From Thiotrichaceae bacterium (GTDB lineage Bacteria > Pseudomonadota > Gammaproteobacteria > Beggiatoales > Beggiatoaceae), in contig JALXAQ010000235.1 in assembly GCA_026991885.1 (NCBI GenBank), forward strand, positions 1-64,000: 64,000 nt of DNA, given 5' to 3'. Made by a program: the position numbers and the translations under genes. Shown here piece by piece: positions 17,903-27,440 of the stretch; within the stretch, counting starts at the first letter, position 1; each line of letters starts with the position of its first letter. Under the pieces are notes generated by a model, which had not been told where the DNA came from, made no database searches, and worked only from the letters and a program-made list of their open reading frames with translations.

Positions 17903-20194
17903 ATGAAGAAATACAGACGACTTTTTATCATTTTGCTCATAATGCTCTTGCCCCCCGTCGCACAAGCCTTTGAAAATTTTCAAATCGAAGACATCCGCTT
18001 AAAAGGCTTAAAGCGAATTGAGGCAGGGACAGTGTTTAATTACCTACCTGTCACAGTGGGTCAGCCTTTTTCTCAAGAAAAGGCCAAAACGGCTATTTCT
18101 ATTTTGTTTAAAACCGGTTTTTTTAAAGATGTGCGCTTAGAGCGGGATGGTAACATTTTGATTGTGCGAGTTGAGGAACGGCCTGCTATTTCTAAAATGA
18201 CTTTTACGGGCAATGAGGAAATTGAAACAGAAGATTTGACTCGTAGTTTGAAAACAATTGGTTTTGCTGAAGGCCAATTGTTTAATCGTTCTTTATTAGA
18301 AAAAGTGACACTAGAATTGCAACGTCAATATTTTGACTTGGGTAGATATGCTGTACAAGTGAAATCAACCGTCACACCGCTTAGCCGCAACCGTGTTGCT
18401 ATAAAAATTGATATTTCTGAAGGGGTGATTGCACGCATTAAGAAAATTAATTTTGTAGGTAATCATACGATTAGCGATGATGAACTGCTTGATCAAATGA
18501 AATCGAGTACGACTGGGTGGTTTTCATTCATTACCGATAGTGACAAATACTCACGGCCACAAATGGCAGCCGATGTGGAAGCGCTAAAATCATACTACTT
18601 CGATCGTGGCTATGCCAACTTTAATATTGATTCAACTCAAGTTTCTATTACACCTGATAAAAAAGAAGTCTATATCACAATTAATCTCACAGAGGGAGAT
18701 AAATATACGATATCTCAGGTCAAATTACTAGGAAATTTTAGCGTCCCTAAGGCTGAATTATTGGACAAAATAAGCATTAAAGCGGGTAACGTTTTTTCGC
18801 GCAAACAAATCATTAAAAGTCAAGAAGCCATTAAAGAACGGATTGGCGATGAAGGCTACTATTTTGCTAATATCAATGCTCTGCCCGATATTGATCGAGA
18901 GAAAAAAACGGTGGCTTTAAGTTTTTTTGTTGATCAAGGCAAACGGGTTTATGTGCGACAGATCAATTTTAAAGGTAATACTAAAACGCGTGACGAAGTA
19001 TTACGCCGCGAAATGCGTCAGATGGAAGGGGGTTGGATATCTACCCGAGACGTGAAACGCTCATTGGCTCGCTTAGAGCGTTTGGGTTATTTTGAAGAAG
19101 TGACGGTTGAAACGCCGCGAGTGCCCAATACAGATGATCAAGTTGATATTAATTATACCGTAGTGGAACAGCCGTCGAGCAACATTATGGCAAGTATTGG
19201 CTATGCACAAACTCAAGGAATAGTATTCAATGGTAGTCTCACTCAAGAAAATTTTTTAGGTTCAGGTAAACGAGTTGGCCTAACATTCAACAATAGCCAA
19301 GTCAACACAACCTATAGTTTTTCCTATTTTAATCCTTACCTGACCATAGATGGTGTGAGCCGTGGTTTTAACGTGTTTTACCGTACCACAGATGCCGAAG
19401 AAGCTAATTTGAGTCGCTACACAACTGATGCTTATGGTACGGCTATCAATTATGGATTGCCCATCACAGAATATAATAATATTAGTCTTGGTGCGGCTTT
19501 TGACCACACAACTCTTAAAACAACAGACGCGACGGCCACAGAAGTTTTTGATTTTATTGAAAGAAATGGTGATAGCTACAATTCATATCGTCTCAATGCG
19601 AGACTCCGATATGATACACGTAATCGCGCCTTGTTTCCCAGTAAAGGCATGTTACAATCTATCCGTGCTGAGGTTGCCCTACCGTTTAGTGATCTCAGCT
19701 ATTACAAGTTGACTTATCGTCATCAGTGGTTGTACCCATTCACAAAAGATTATATATTCTTATTCAAGGGACAATTAGGCTTTGGGGAGGGTTATGGTGA
19801 TAATGAGCATTTACCCTTTTTTGAGAATTTTACAGCAGGGGGGCCTCGCACAGTACGCGGTTTTCGAGAAAATTCTTTAGGTCCCTTGGATTCCCAAGAG
19901 CGTCCCTTTGGGGGAAATTTAAAAGTGGTTGGCAATGCCGAATTGATTATGCCAATTCCCTTTTTAGAAAAGGTTCGTTCAGTTAGATTTTCCGCCTTTG
20001 TAGATGTCGGCAATGTGTATGGAACTGGAGAAGATTTTGACAATTCTCAGTTGCGTTATTCGACAGGCTTATCCCTGATCACTTTAACGCCTCTAGGATT
20101 GCTGAGCTTCAGTTATGCTATTCCTCTAAAGAGCCAAGAGGGTGATCGGCTTGAGAGGTTTCAATTCACGATTGGTACAACATTTAATTGGTAA
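17903..20194 (+). CDS. bamA: Outer-membrane protein assembly factor BamA
   Basis: A 763-aa protein. Signal peptide (residues 1-22, cut after AQA), five POTRA domains (about 25-425), and the 16-strand Omp85 barrel containing the lid-loop motif VRGFRENSLGP, ending in the aromatic FNW C-terminus. It is the core of the BAM complex inserting beta-barrels. Confidence 0.97.
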   Translation: MKKYRRLFIILLIMLLPPVAQAFENFQIEDIRLKGLKRIEAGTVFNYLPVTVGQPFSQEKAKTAISILFKTGFFKDVRLERDGNILIVRVEERPAISKMTFTGNEEIETEDLTRSLKTIGFAEGQLFNRSLLEKVTLELQRQYFDLGRYAVQVKSTVTPLSRNRVAIKIDISEGVIARIKKINFVGNHTISDDELLDQMKSSTTGWFSFITDSDKYSRPQMAADVEALKSYYFDRGYANFNIDSTQVSITPDKKEVYITINLTEGDKYTISQVKLLGNFSVPKAELLDKISIKAGNVFSRKQIIKSQEAIKERIGDEGYYFANINALPDIDREKKTVALSFFVDQGKRVYVRQINFKGNTKTRDEVLRREMRQMEGGWISTRDVKRSLARLERLGYFEEVTVETPRVPNTDDQVDINYTVVEQPSSNIMASIGYAQTQGIVFNGSLTQENFLGSGKRVGLTFNNSQVNTTYSFSYFNPYLTIDGVSRGFNVFYRTTDAEEANLSRYTTDAYGTAINYGLPITEYNNISLGAAFDHTTLKTTDATATEVFDFIERNGDSYNSYRLNARLRYDTRNRALFPSKGMLQSIRAEVALPFSDLSYYKLTYRHQWLYPFTKDYIFLFKGQLGFGEGYGDNEHLPFFENFTAGGPRTVRGFRENSLGPLDSQERPFGGNLKVVGNAELIMPIPFLEKVRSVRFSAFVDVGNVYGTGEDFDNSQLRYSTGLSLITLTPLGLLSFSYAIPLKSQEGDRLERFQFTIGTTFNW

Positions 20195-20220
20195 AAATCA
20201 ATTAGTTAAGGAGTTTTCCA

Positions 20221-20739
20221 TTGAAACAGCGTCATTATTTATATCTTATTGTTGGTCTGCTTTGCAGTGTTCTGTCCTATCCTGTCGCAGCGGAACTGAA
20301 GATTGGTTTTGTCAACGCCTTAAAAGTCATGGACAAAGCGCCACAAGTTGACAGTGCTAATCGTCGCCTAGAGCGAGAATTTGCGCCTAGACAAAGAAGA
20401 ATCGTGAGTGCCAAACAGGAAATCAAAAAATTGGAAGAACGCTTCGGAAAGGATGCGGCTATTATGACTGAATCCCAAGCGCGTAGGCTCAGCCGTGATA
20501 TTAGGGAAAAAAAACGTGACTTAAAACGGAAACAGGAAGAATTTCGAGAAGATTATAACATCCGCCGCAATGAAGAGCTAGATAAAATTCAAAAAATCAT
20601 TATCCTAGTGATTCAAGATTTGGCGAAGGCTGATCGTTATGATCTTATCTTCACTGAGGGCGTGGTTTGGGCCAATAAACGTGTTGATATTACTGATAAA
20701 GTCTTGAAACGCCTCCGTAAGAAGAGTCGCCGAAAATAG
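20221..20739 (+). CDS. skp: Periplasmic chaperone Skp (OmpH family)
   Basis: A 172-aa protein. Starts with TTG at 20221 behind an AAGGAG ribosome binding site (MKQRHYLY); signal peptide ending PVAA. The rest (about 45-125) is strongly basic/acidic coiled coil, then LDKIQKIIILVIQDLAKADRYDLIFTEGVVWANKRVDITDKVL, the classic OmpH C-terminal fold. It carries unfolded outer-membrane proteins to BamA, whose gene is 26 bp upstream. Confidence 0.95.
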   Translation: MKQRHYLYLIVGLLCSVLSYPVAAELKIGFVNALKVMDKAPQVDSANRRLEREFAPRQRRIVSAKQEIKKLEERFGKDAAIMTESQARRLSRDIREKKRDLKRKQEEFREDYNIRRNEELDKIQKIIILVIQDLAKADRYDLIFTEGVVWANKRVDITDKVLKRLRKKSRRK

Positions 20740-20767
20740 TGAGAGCCAAAAAGACCAGCGGGGGATT

Positions 20768-21820
20768 ATGAAGCTATCCATTAGCCTCGCCGAATTGGCG
20801 ACACAAATTGGTGCAGATTTAGAGGGTTCAGAAGATTTACCAATTGTAGGTATCGCCTCCTTGAGCTTGGCGAGCCCACAAGAAGTGAGTTTTTTTAGCA
20901 ATGGTGCCAAATATCGTGAAGAATTGGCGAATACTCGTGCCGCCGCCGTGATTATAGCAAGCAAGAATCGGCGTTTTTGCAAAGTGCCAATGCTGGTAAT
21001 GGACAATCCATATTTAGGTTATGCCCGCGCCGCTACTTTGTTCAATCCACCCCGTCCCAAAAAACCTGGCATACATCCAAGCGCGTGGGTCAGTCCTGAT
21101 GCGCTTTTGGATGCCACTGTATCGGTAGGACCGCAGGCTGTCATTGATGCCCGAGCCAAAATAGATCGTAATGTATCTATTGGTCCTGGCTGCGTTATCG
21201 ACAATGCTGTTGAGATTGGTGATAATTGCCAATTGATGGCAAACGTCACCTTATGCGCTGGTACACGGCTCGGACAAAGGGTGATTATCCACCCGGGAAG
21301 CGTCATTGGCTCAGATGGTTTTGGCAATGCCAACGATGCGGGAAAATGGGTAAAAGTTCCACAACTCGGCGGCGTTCTGATTGGCGATGATGTGGAAATC
21401 GGTGCTAACACGACTATAGATAAAGGCGCGTTAGAAGATACGGTGATTGGCAATGGTGTGAGACTGGATAATCAAATTCAAATTGGGCATAATGTCCAGA
21501 TTGGTACACATACAGCGATAGCAGGCTGTGTAGGCATTGCCGGCAGCACTCGTATAGGTCGTTATTGCATGATTGGTGGAGGCGTGGGCATTGCCGGTCA
21601 TCTTGAATTGGTCGATAATGTCCATGTCACTGGCGGCTCAATCGTGTTACAGTCGATTCGTGAGCCAGGGATTTATTCTTCAGGCACTGCGATAGAACCT
21701 AACCGACATTGGCATCGAAATTATCAGAGATTTAAACAACTTGATGAAATGGCGCGACGTTTACAACATTTAGAAAATGCGATGTCCAAGATAAATCTTG
21801 GACTCCTTTCAGGGCATTAA
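20768..21820 (+). CDS. lpxD: UDP-3-O-acylglucosamine N-acyltransferase LpxD with repeat-derived C-terminus
   Basis: A 350-aa lipid A enzyme. The N-terminal uridine-binding domain (1-105) is followed by hexapeptide left-handed beta-helix repeats (107-310); catalytic His region [11 protein letters not shown]. The last 12 residues ([12 protein letters not shown]) are encoded by a copy of the palindromic repeat (21784-21803), which appears to have inserted at the 3' end and donated the stop region. fabZ follows 2 bp later. Confidence 0.97.
   Translation: MKLSISLAELATQIGADLEGSEDLPIVGIASLSLASPQEVSFFSNGAKYREELANTRAAAVIIASKNRRFCKVPMLVMDNPYLGYARAATLFNPPRPKKPGIHPSAWVSPDALLDATVSVGPQAVIDARAKIDRNVSIGPGCVIDNAVEIGDNCQLMANVTLCAGTRLGQRVIIHPGSVIGSDGFGNANDAGKWVKVPQLGGVLIGDDVEIGANTTIDKGALEDTVIGNGVRLDNQIQIGHNVQIGTHTAIAGCVGIAGSTRIGRYCMIGGGVGIAGHLELVDNVHVTGGSIVLQSIREPGIYSSGTAIEPNRHWHRNYQRFKQLDEMARRLQHLENAMSKINLGLLSGH
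21784..21803. repeat. GTCCAAG palindromic repeat, copy 5, inside the lpxD coding sequence
   Basis: Exact consensus core followed by TCC, read in frame as S-K-I-N-L-G-L in the LpxD tail. It is the only copy seen inside a gene. Confidence 0.92.
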
Positions 21821-21822
21821 TT

Positions 21823-22269
21823 ATGAATAGTATGGATATCCATCAGATTTTTCAGCACCTTCATCACCGTTATCCGTTTTTACTGATAGATAGGGTGCTT
21901 GATTATACCGTCGGTGATTCTTTGGTTGCTATTAAAAATGTGACCTATAATGAGCCATTTTTTCAAGGCCATTTTCCGCAACATCCTATCATGCCTGGTG
22001 TTTTGCTGATCGAAGCGATGGCGCAAGCGACAGGTATTTTATCTTTTAAAACGGCAGAAGCACAACCAGAGGAGAATTCATTGTACTATCTGGTTGGTGT
22101 GGATAAGGCTCGCTTCAAACAACCCGTTGAGCCGGGCGATCAGTTATTGATCGAAGTCAAACTGCTACGCACCACCCGTGGTGTGTGGAAATATGCCGCA
22201 ACCACGAAAGTCGATGATAAACTGGTTGCCAGTGCTGAAGTGCTATGTATGAAAAGAGACATTCAGTGA
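21823..22269 (+). CDS. fabZ: 3-hydroxyacyl-ACP dehydratase FabZ
   Basis: A 148-aa hot-dog dehydratase. The catalytic loop [22 protein letters not shown] includes the active His; a catalytic Glu lies in the following helix. It supplies unsaturated fatty acids and competes with LpxA for hydroxyacyl-ACP. Overlaps lpxA by 4 bp. Confidence 0.97.
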   Translation: MNSMDIHQIFQHLHHRYPFLLIDRVLDYTVGDSLVAIKNVTYNEPFFQGHFPQHPIMPGVLLIEAMAQATGILSFKTAEAQPEENSLYYLVGVDKARFKQPVEPGDQLLIEVKLLRTTRGVWKYAATTKVDDKLVASAEVLCMKRDIQ

Positions 22270-23039
22270 TCGATAAACATGCCCTGATTGATTCCAAAGC
22301 CGAATTGAATAGTGATGTCCAAATAGGTGCCTATTCTATCATCGGCGCAGACGTACAAATTGCTGCGGGCACTTGGATAGGTCCACATGTGGTGGTTAAG
22401 GGTCCAACGCGGATTGGACGCGATAATAAAATCTACCAATTTGCTTCGATAGGTGAAGATCCCCAAGATAAAAAATATGGTGGAGAGCCAGATACTTGCT
22501 TGGAAATTGGTGAGCGCAATGTCATTCGTGAGTATTGCACCCTTAACCGAGGTACTGTGCAAGGTGGTGGTGTCACGCGGATTGGTAATGATAATTGGAT
22601 TATGGCTTATTGCCATATTGCCCATGATTGTATTGTGGGCAACCAAACGGTTCTGGCTAATGGCACCACCTTGGGCGGACATATAGAGATTGAAGATTAT
22701 GCGATTTTAGGTGGTTTTACTTTAGTTCATCAGTTTTGTCGGATGGGTAGGCATAGTTTTTCGGGTGGTGGCTCGGTGATAACTCAAGACGTACTACCAT
22801 TTGTGACGGTGTCTGGCAATCGAGCCAAGGCTTATGCTATCAATAAGGAAGGATTGAAACGTCGACGTTTTAGTAGCGAGACAATTCAGGCGTTGCACGA
22901 GGCTTATAAAGTTATTTATAGAAAGAAGCTGACAATAGAACAGGCTATTGAGGCGTTGAAAGAGTTGAGTGAAAAATATACAGATGTCCGCGATATGGTG
23001 ACATTTTTGCAAAAATCAGAACGTGGGATTGTGCGGTAA
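22266..23039 (+). CDS. lpxA: UDP-N-acetylglucosamine acyltransferase LpxA
   Basis: A 257-aa first enzyme of lipid A synthesis. The start is set at GTG 22266 ([14 protein letters not shown]), overlapping the fabZ TGA as GTGA; an ATG seven codons upstream would lie deep in fabZ. Left-handed beta-helix hexapeptides with catalytic [10 protein letters not shown], and the C-terminal helical domain beginning [15 protein letters not shown]. Confidence 0.96.
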   Translation: MIDKHALIDSKAELNSDVQIGAYSIIGADVQIAAGTWIGPHVVVKGPTRIGRDNKIYQFASIGEDPQDKKYGGEPDTCLEIGERNVIREYCTLNRGTVQGGGVTRIGNDNWIMAYCHIAHDCIVGNQTVLANGTTLGGHIEIEDYAILGGFTLVHQFCRMGRHSFSGGGSVITQDVLPFVTVSGNRAKAYAINKEGLKRRRFSSETIQALHEAYKVIYRKKLTIEQAIEALKELSEKYTDVRDMVTFLQKSERGIVR

Positions 23040-23068
23040 TAGGAAAAAACAGGATTTTTTAATACTGA

Positions 23069-23089
23069 TAACTGATAATTGATAACTGA
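23069..23089 (+). repeat. TAACTGA array (3 units) abutting the lpxB start
   Basis: TAACTGA, TAATTGA, TAACTGA in tandem, preceded by a partial unit, then TA and the lpxB ATG at 23092. The usual ribosome-binding-site position is wholly occupied by the array. Confidence 0.88.
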
Positions 23090-23091
23090 TA

Positions 23092-24207
23092 ATGCGAATT
23101 GGAATTATCGCTGGCGAAATGTCAGGAGACATACTAGGCGCCAGACTCATTCAAGCTCTACGTGGCAGCCATCCCAATGCCCTCATTGAAGGCATTGGAG
23201 GCCCCAAAATGTTAGCAGCCGGTTTCCACAGCCACTATCCTTTAGAAACCCTCTCCGTGATGGGCTTAGTAGAAGTCCTCAAACATTATCCCCGCCTCAA
23301 AAAATGTCGTGACAGTCTGCGCGACCACTTTTTGCAAAATCCGCCCGATGTCTTTATCGGCATTGATGCGCCTGATTTTAATTTGGGCTTAGAATATGCC
23401 TTAAAAGCGGCTGGCATTCCAACGGTACACTATGTCAGTCCCTCCGTTTGGGCATGGCGGCAATATCGTTTGCGTAAAATCGCCCGTGCTTGTGACTTAA
23501 TGTTGACTTTATTTCCCTTTGAAGCTGAATATTATCAACAGCATAATATCCCTGTGCGATTTGTGGGACATCCTTTGGCAGATGATACACTGACGATGGA
23601 TAAGCAGACTGCCAGAAGTCGTTTAGGTTTAGCGGCTGACGGGGTATGGATCGCTATGTTGCCGGGCAGTCGGCGTAATGAGGTTCAACAATTGGGTATT
23701 CCTTTTATAGAAACAGCGCGTTGGTTATTGGCACAGCGTTCTGATTTACGCTTTGTCGTGCCCTTAGCCAATGCCGAATTAGGTAAGATTTTTCGTCAGC
23801 AAATGGCAGGGCACGATTTACCTTTTTTTATAATCAACGGACAATCACGCGAAGTCATGGCAGCCGCTGATGTGGTATTGATGGCCTCTGGCACGGCTAC
23901 TTTAGAGGCGATGTTGTTGAATCGTCCTATGGTAGTCGCCTATCGCGTAGCTCTTATCACTTATTGGTTGGCTCGATTTTTAGTGCATATTCCTTTTTTT
24001 TCGTTACCCAATTTGCTCGCGGGGGAGCGATTAGTTCCAGAATTTTTGCAAGGGGATGTCACGCCAGAAAATTTGGGGGCTGCGGTATTGTACTGGTTAG
24101 ATAATCCCAGCGAAGTTGAAGGCTTACAAGTTCGCTTTTCTGAGTTACATCAGCGTTTGCGCCCGAGTGAGCAGGCTGCGGGGGCGGTTTTAGAAATAAT
24201 AATATAG
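23092..24207 (+). CDS. lpxB: Lipid-A-disaccharide synthase
   Basis: A 371-aa GT-B family 19 enzyme. IIAGEMSGDILGARL at the N-terminus, FIGIDAPDFNLGLE, VHYVSPSVWAWR, and LPGSRRNEVQQL (UDP-sugar site) are diagnostic. It condenses UDP-diacylglucosamine with lipid X. It is the last gene of the cluster; in E. coli rnhB and dnaE follow, here they do not. Confidence 0.97.
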   Translation: MRIGIIAGEMSGDILGARLIQALRGSHPNALIEGIGGPKMLAAGFHSHYPLETLSVMGLVEVLKHYPRLKKCRDSLRDHFLQNPPDVFIGIDAPDFNLGLEYALKAAGIPTVHYVSPSVWAWRQYRLRKIARACDLMLTLFPFEAEYYQQHNIPVRFVGHPLADDTLTMDKQTARSRLGLAADGVWIAMLPGSRRNEVQQLGIPFIETARWLLAQRSDLRFVVPLANAELGKIFRQQMAGHDLPFFIINGQSREVMAAADVVLMASGTATLEAMLLNRPMVVAYRVALITYWLARFLVHIPFFSLPNLLAGERLVPEFLQGDVTPENLGAAVLYWLDNPSEVEGLQVRFSELHQRLRPSEQAAGAVLEIII

Positions 24208-24213
24208 CAGTCA

Positions 24214-24239
24214 GGGCAACCATAAAGGATTGCCCCTAC
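24214..24239. repeat. Solo GGGCAACC...GGTTGCCC element
   Basis: A 26-bp imperfect palindrome just after lpxB and ending against the next convergent gene. Its exact reverse complement occurs at 59592-59617, as one end of a MITE-like element. Confidence 0.85.
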
Positions 24240-25106
24240 TCAACCAAATAACCAATTATTTGCGTCCCGATCTCGCGCATCTTTAGTTTTATAAACTTTT
24301 CTAGAATATTCTGAATCTATTATTGCCTGGTACTTAACAGAAAAACAGGCAACATGTAAGTAAAAACGATTTTCAAATTCTGTTGTTATCACAAAGCAAT
24401 AAACTTCTTTATCAAGTGTCATGTCTATAGTCGCGTAATTACTCATTTCGTAGTCATTTGGCCACTGAGTTTTAAAAAAATGGCCTAAAATACGGTTATT
24501 CAAGATAGTCTCGGCGGATTCTATTTCAAATTCGAGCATTTCGGATTCGGGTGGTTCAGGAGGCGTGGTCAGATAATCTAAAATACTATCTTCTAGCTGG
24601 GAGACAGAAGTTTCAGTCAGTGTTGATGCAATATCTGATGAGGGCTCGGTATTGTCATCCGGCTCATCGTTCAAGATCGCCTGTTCATTGACAATATCCG
24701 CCATTTTTTGAAAGGCAATATCAAATGCAGGATCAATATTATCATCCAGCTCATCTTCAGAGCGATGAGCCGCCTCAATAAAGCTGGCTTTCAACGCTTT
24801 CAATTCGTCTTGCTGGGAATACAATTGGGCTCTGCCTTTCAGCACATTCGCCTCTGCCTCTTTGACTTTAGCCCGTGCATACAATTGCCCAACCTTATCC
24901 TCGCTAGGCACTGCATTGAGATGGATTTTAGCATTGAGCAAATCTATTCGAGCTTTTTCAAGCTCAGCTTTAGCAACATCAATTTGAGCTTTTTTGTTAC
25001 TCAGGCTAGCATATCGTTCAATTTTAGCGAGCGCTTGTTGACGTTTAGCTAATTGTTGTTGTAATTGGGCTTGCTTTTTGGACGCAACTTGGGTAGTATT
25101 GCTCAT
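24240..25106 (-). CDS. Hypothetical coiled-coil protein
   Basis: A 288-aa protein of no family I recognise. Residues about 5-110 are Gln/Lys/Glu/Ala-rich and predicted coiled coil (KKQAQLQQQLAKRQQALAK); about 115-190 are acidic and low-complexity (DDNIDPAFD, DDNTEPSSD). The last ~90 residues look like a small folded domain with alternating hydrophobic strands (VYCFVITTEFENRFYLHVACFSVKY). No signal peptide or TM. Preceded by an 11-bp-arm hairpin and AT-palindromic DNA. Confidence 0.7.
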   Translation of the reverse strand: MSNTTQVASKKQAQLQQQLAKRQQALAKIERYASLSNKKAQIDVAKAELEKARIDLLNAKIHLNAVPSEDKVGQLYARAKVKEAEANVLKGRAQLYSQQDELKALKASFIEAAHRSEDELDDNIDPAFDIAFQKMADIVNEQAILNDEPDDNTEPSSDIASTLTETSVSQLEDSILDYLTTPPEPPESEMLEFEIESAETILNNRILGHFFKTQWPNDYEMSNYATIDMTLDKEVYCFVITTEFENRFYLHVACFSVKYQAIIDSEYSRKVYKTKDARDRDANNWLFG

Positions 25107-25139
25107 GGCAATCTCCTAATTTTTAAGGTTTATTGCTTT

Positions 25140-25177
25140 GGCATCCCTTGTTAACCGTGAAGCCTTCAAGGGATGCC
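25140..25177. repeat. 11-bp inverted repeat upstream of the coiled-coil gene
   Basis: GGCATCCCTTG (25140-25150) and CAAGGGATGCC (25167-25177), spaced 16 bp, 33 bp upstream of the minus-strand gene starting at 25106. It could be a 5'-leader hairpin. An AT-only palindromic stretch made of TAAT/ATTA units follows at about 25186-25212. Confidence 0.7.
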
Positions 25178-25292
25178 GTTGTTTATTTAATAATTAATTA
25201 TTAATTAATTATTTGTAAGCATCATAGCAATCATTTAATTATCTGTCAATTATTTTTTTAATTTTTTGTCGACTTTATAAATAACATATTGA

Positions 25293-25499
25293 TTATGGAA
25301 GTAAATTTTCTATCTTTGTCAGCACAGCTTTTTTAGAATATGAGGAATTGTTTATGACTTCATGGTCAATAACAATAGCAATCTTATGAATTAGTTGCTT
25401 TGATATTTTTGGGACATTAATAGTTGTTATTTTGCCAACCCCACCATGTTTCCACACTGTCGGCTTGGCGCCCGCACCTTTTGGATTTTTATCATTCAT
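25293..25499 (-). CDS. Small GKxTTINVP-motif protein, hypothetical
   Basis: A 68-aa basic protein, GAGAKPTVWKHGGVGKITTINVPKI followed by a helical tail. It resembles short proteins seen in cyanobacteria and large sulfur bacteria that start with a G-x-K/R-P...W...G-K-x-T-T-I-x-V-P motif and look like ribbon-helix-helix-type DNA-binders; I infer this from pattern memory only. No toxin partner is adjacent. Confidence 0.5.
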   Translation of the reverse strand: MNDKNPKGAGAKPTVWKHGGVGKITTINVPKISKQLIHKIAIVIDHEVINNSSYSKKAVLTKIENLLP

Positions 25500-25611
25500 A
25501 ATCAGTCTCCATTTTTCGTAAATTTATAGTCAAAATCAATAATAGCCCCTTTGATACAACCTCGACAACCCAAACCGCTCTCGCTCTGCGACTAAATAAA
25601 TAGCATAGCAC

Positions 25612-25658
25612 AAAAAAAAGCCCCTTGACACTTGACACAAAGCAAGGGGCTTTTTTTT
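25612..25658 (-). terminator. Intrinsic terminator after the M48 protease operon
   Basis: 16-bp perfect inverted repeat, arms 25612-25627 and 25643-25658, with GCCCCTTG / CAAGGGGC cores flanked by an A-run and a T-run. It lies 10 bp past the stop of the minus-strand gene ending at 25668 and can work in both directions. Confidence 0.9.
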
Positions 25659-25667
25659 ATTTTTTTC

Positions 25668-27440
25668 TCATCTACCCAGCACTCGCCAAACCTCTTCCAC
25701 TTTATCTTCAAACACTAAGGCGGCCCATTTTTCACAAGTCCATAAGACACCTCTCGCTAATTGGCGTTGGCGCAAGGGGTGGGCACAATAATCTGGTAAA
25801 TTTTTGACTGTGCCTAAGTCGCCCCCTTTGAGTACTTGCATTTGCATGAAGTCATCCAGTTCTAAAACTTCGACATGGCCATCAGGGCGTTGATAAATAT
25901 GGCCGTGTAATTTTTCTCGGTACCAATCAAATGGGGTTTTTTTCCATTGATTCAGTTTGATCCTGACAGAAACTTGTGTCGATAGTGCTTGCCATGTAAA
26001 TGGAATGGGCCATTCCCAAGGTGGTGCTGCTTTGGGCGATGTTTGTTCATTCTGAAAAAAACAGTTTTCTACGACGCTTTGTTGTTGGCAGACGTGCAGA
26101 CGAATGGGAGTTGGTAACCTATCAGCCATGCGAGCCAGGCGGTTCCAATATTGACGTGCTTGCCCGGGGCGGGGGCGAATTTCCAATAGTCGCGCTAGGT
26201 TATAAAGCAGCGCCGGGGGTGCCTGGGCTTTGAGCGCCATTTTTTCTAGTCGCGCTACGGTCCGAGGCCACAGATCAAGGTCTACTTCACTTTGTTCATA
26301 AAGTGCTAAGGCTTGCAAGGCTTGAATTTCCAGATTATCTGGGTGATGTGCGAGCACGCTGCGAGCTTTGTACGGTTTTCCAAGGTATAAATAGGTCACC
26401 GCCAGATTGAGTTGTGCTGGGAGATAACTTTGATCGGCTTCAACTGCTTTTTTGAAATAGTGAATCGCTTCTTTCAGAAAGCCCTCTCCTTGTCCTGAGG
26501 CGGCTGCCTGTTTTAAGCTTTTAAGGCTCATTGAAAAATAGGACGGTGTTTTGAGGGTGGCTGCTAACGTTTCGACATCAAGCACTAGGGGCATCCAATA
26601 AAAATAAGCGCGTTCGCTTTTCATTTTTTGTCGCGCCCGTTGCAAGTAGCAAAATCCCATATTATTTAACACTTCTCGTGCGGGAAAGATGTGTTGAAAT
26701 TCCCGCAAAAAATATTCTCCGTCGTCACAACGCTCAAAATGACTGAGCCGAACGCCAAAGTCAAAAAAGGTGAGTTTTTTTTGAATGTTTTGTAGATATT
26801 TCTGCAAAACAGCCACCCGTTCTTTAATGGGTGGATAGGGAGAATTTTTCGGCGGTTTGATTTGCTTGAGCCAATGCCTTAAAAAGGGCTTTTTGCCAAG
26901 CAATAAATCGACTCGATAACCGGCTAATGCCGCATAAGCATAACCTTCACCATCCGCTCTCAATTCTTTTATCATACGTTCCCTCGTAAAAAAACCATTG
27001 GTTTTGCATTTTTCCGTAGAAAACAGGCAAGCGATATCAAGATGCCAGTAGTCATCTTTGGCTAAGTGTCCCAGTTCATGTCCTAGCACAAATGCAAGAC
27101 GTGCTTCAATTTCCTCTTTTGAGCGGGCGCCTTGGTAACAGGCTTCTATGGCGGATTTCCAAAGTACGATGTTGCCGTCACGTAAGGCTCTCGCCCAAGG
27201 CGTTCTACCTTTATTGTTGAGAACCCTCAGTTTTGGGTTAAGAAACTTGGGATTTTTGTTAGCAAGCTTTTTTAAACGCTCAAAAATTTGGTGCGCGGTG
27301 GCTACTTGACTATTTTCTGATGCTTTGATGCTACCATACCAGTCAACATAGTAATCAACGTAGTCCCGATAATGGGCGGCATCACTGGTTAGGCTGTAAA
27401 TCAGTAATAGGCCGCTTGCAAGATATTGAATTGTTTTCAT
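25668..27440 (-). CDS. Exported M48-family metalloprotease with TPR-like C-terminus
   Basis: A 590-aa protein. Signal peptide (KTIQYLASGLLLIYSLTSDAA); zinc motif H121-E-L-G-H125 in AFVLGHELGHLAKDD; downstream RADGEGYAYAALAGY fits the third-ligand helix of M48 peptidases. Residues about 310-430 look like TPR/alpha-solenoid repeats (FKKAVEADQSYLPAQLNLAVTYLYLGKPYKAR). The family includes BepA-like periplasmic proteases. It overlaps the anti-sigma gene by 4 bp, so it is the third gene of a sigma/anti-sigma operon and may be its effector or target. Confidence 0.85.
   Translation of the reverse strand: MKTIQYLASGLLLIYSLTSDAAHYRDYVDYYVDWYGSIKASENSQVATAHQIFERLKKLANKNPKFLNPKLRVLNNKGRTPWARALRDGNIVLWKSAIEACYQGARSKEEIEARLAFVLGHELGHLAKDDYWHLDIACLFSTEKCKTNGFFTRERMIKELRADGEGYAYAALAGYRVDLLLGKKPFLRHWLKQIKPPKNSPYPPIKERVAVLQKYLQNIQKKLTFFDFGVRLSHFERCDDGEYFLREFQHIFPAREVLNNMGFCYLQRARQKMKSERAYFYWMPLVLDVETLAATLKTPSYFSMSLKSLKQAAASGQGEGFLKEAIHYFKKAVEADQSYLPAQLNLAVTYLYLGKPYKARSVLAHHPDNLEIQALQALALYEQSEVDLDLWPRTVARLEKMALKAQAPPALLYNLARLLEIRPRPGQARQYWNRLARMADRLPTPIRLHVCQQQSVVENCFFQNEQTSPKAAPPWEWPIPFTWQALSTQVSVRIKLNQWKKTPFDWYREKLHGHIYQRPDGHVEVLELDDFMQMQVLKGGDLGTVKNLPDYCAHPLRQRQLARGVLWTCEKWAALVFEDKVEEVWRVLGR

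Noticed and set aside
25186-25212. Replication origin or AT-rich DNA-unwinding element
   Set aside because: Only a short TAAT/ATTA palindromic run; no DnaA boxes or ori genes nearby.
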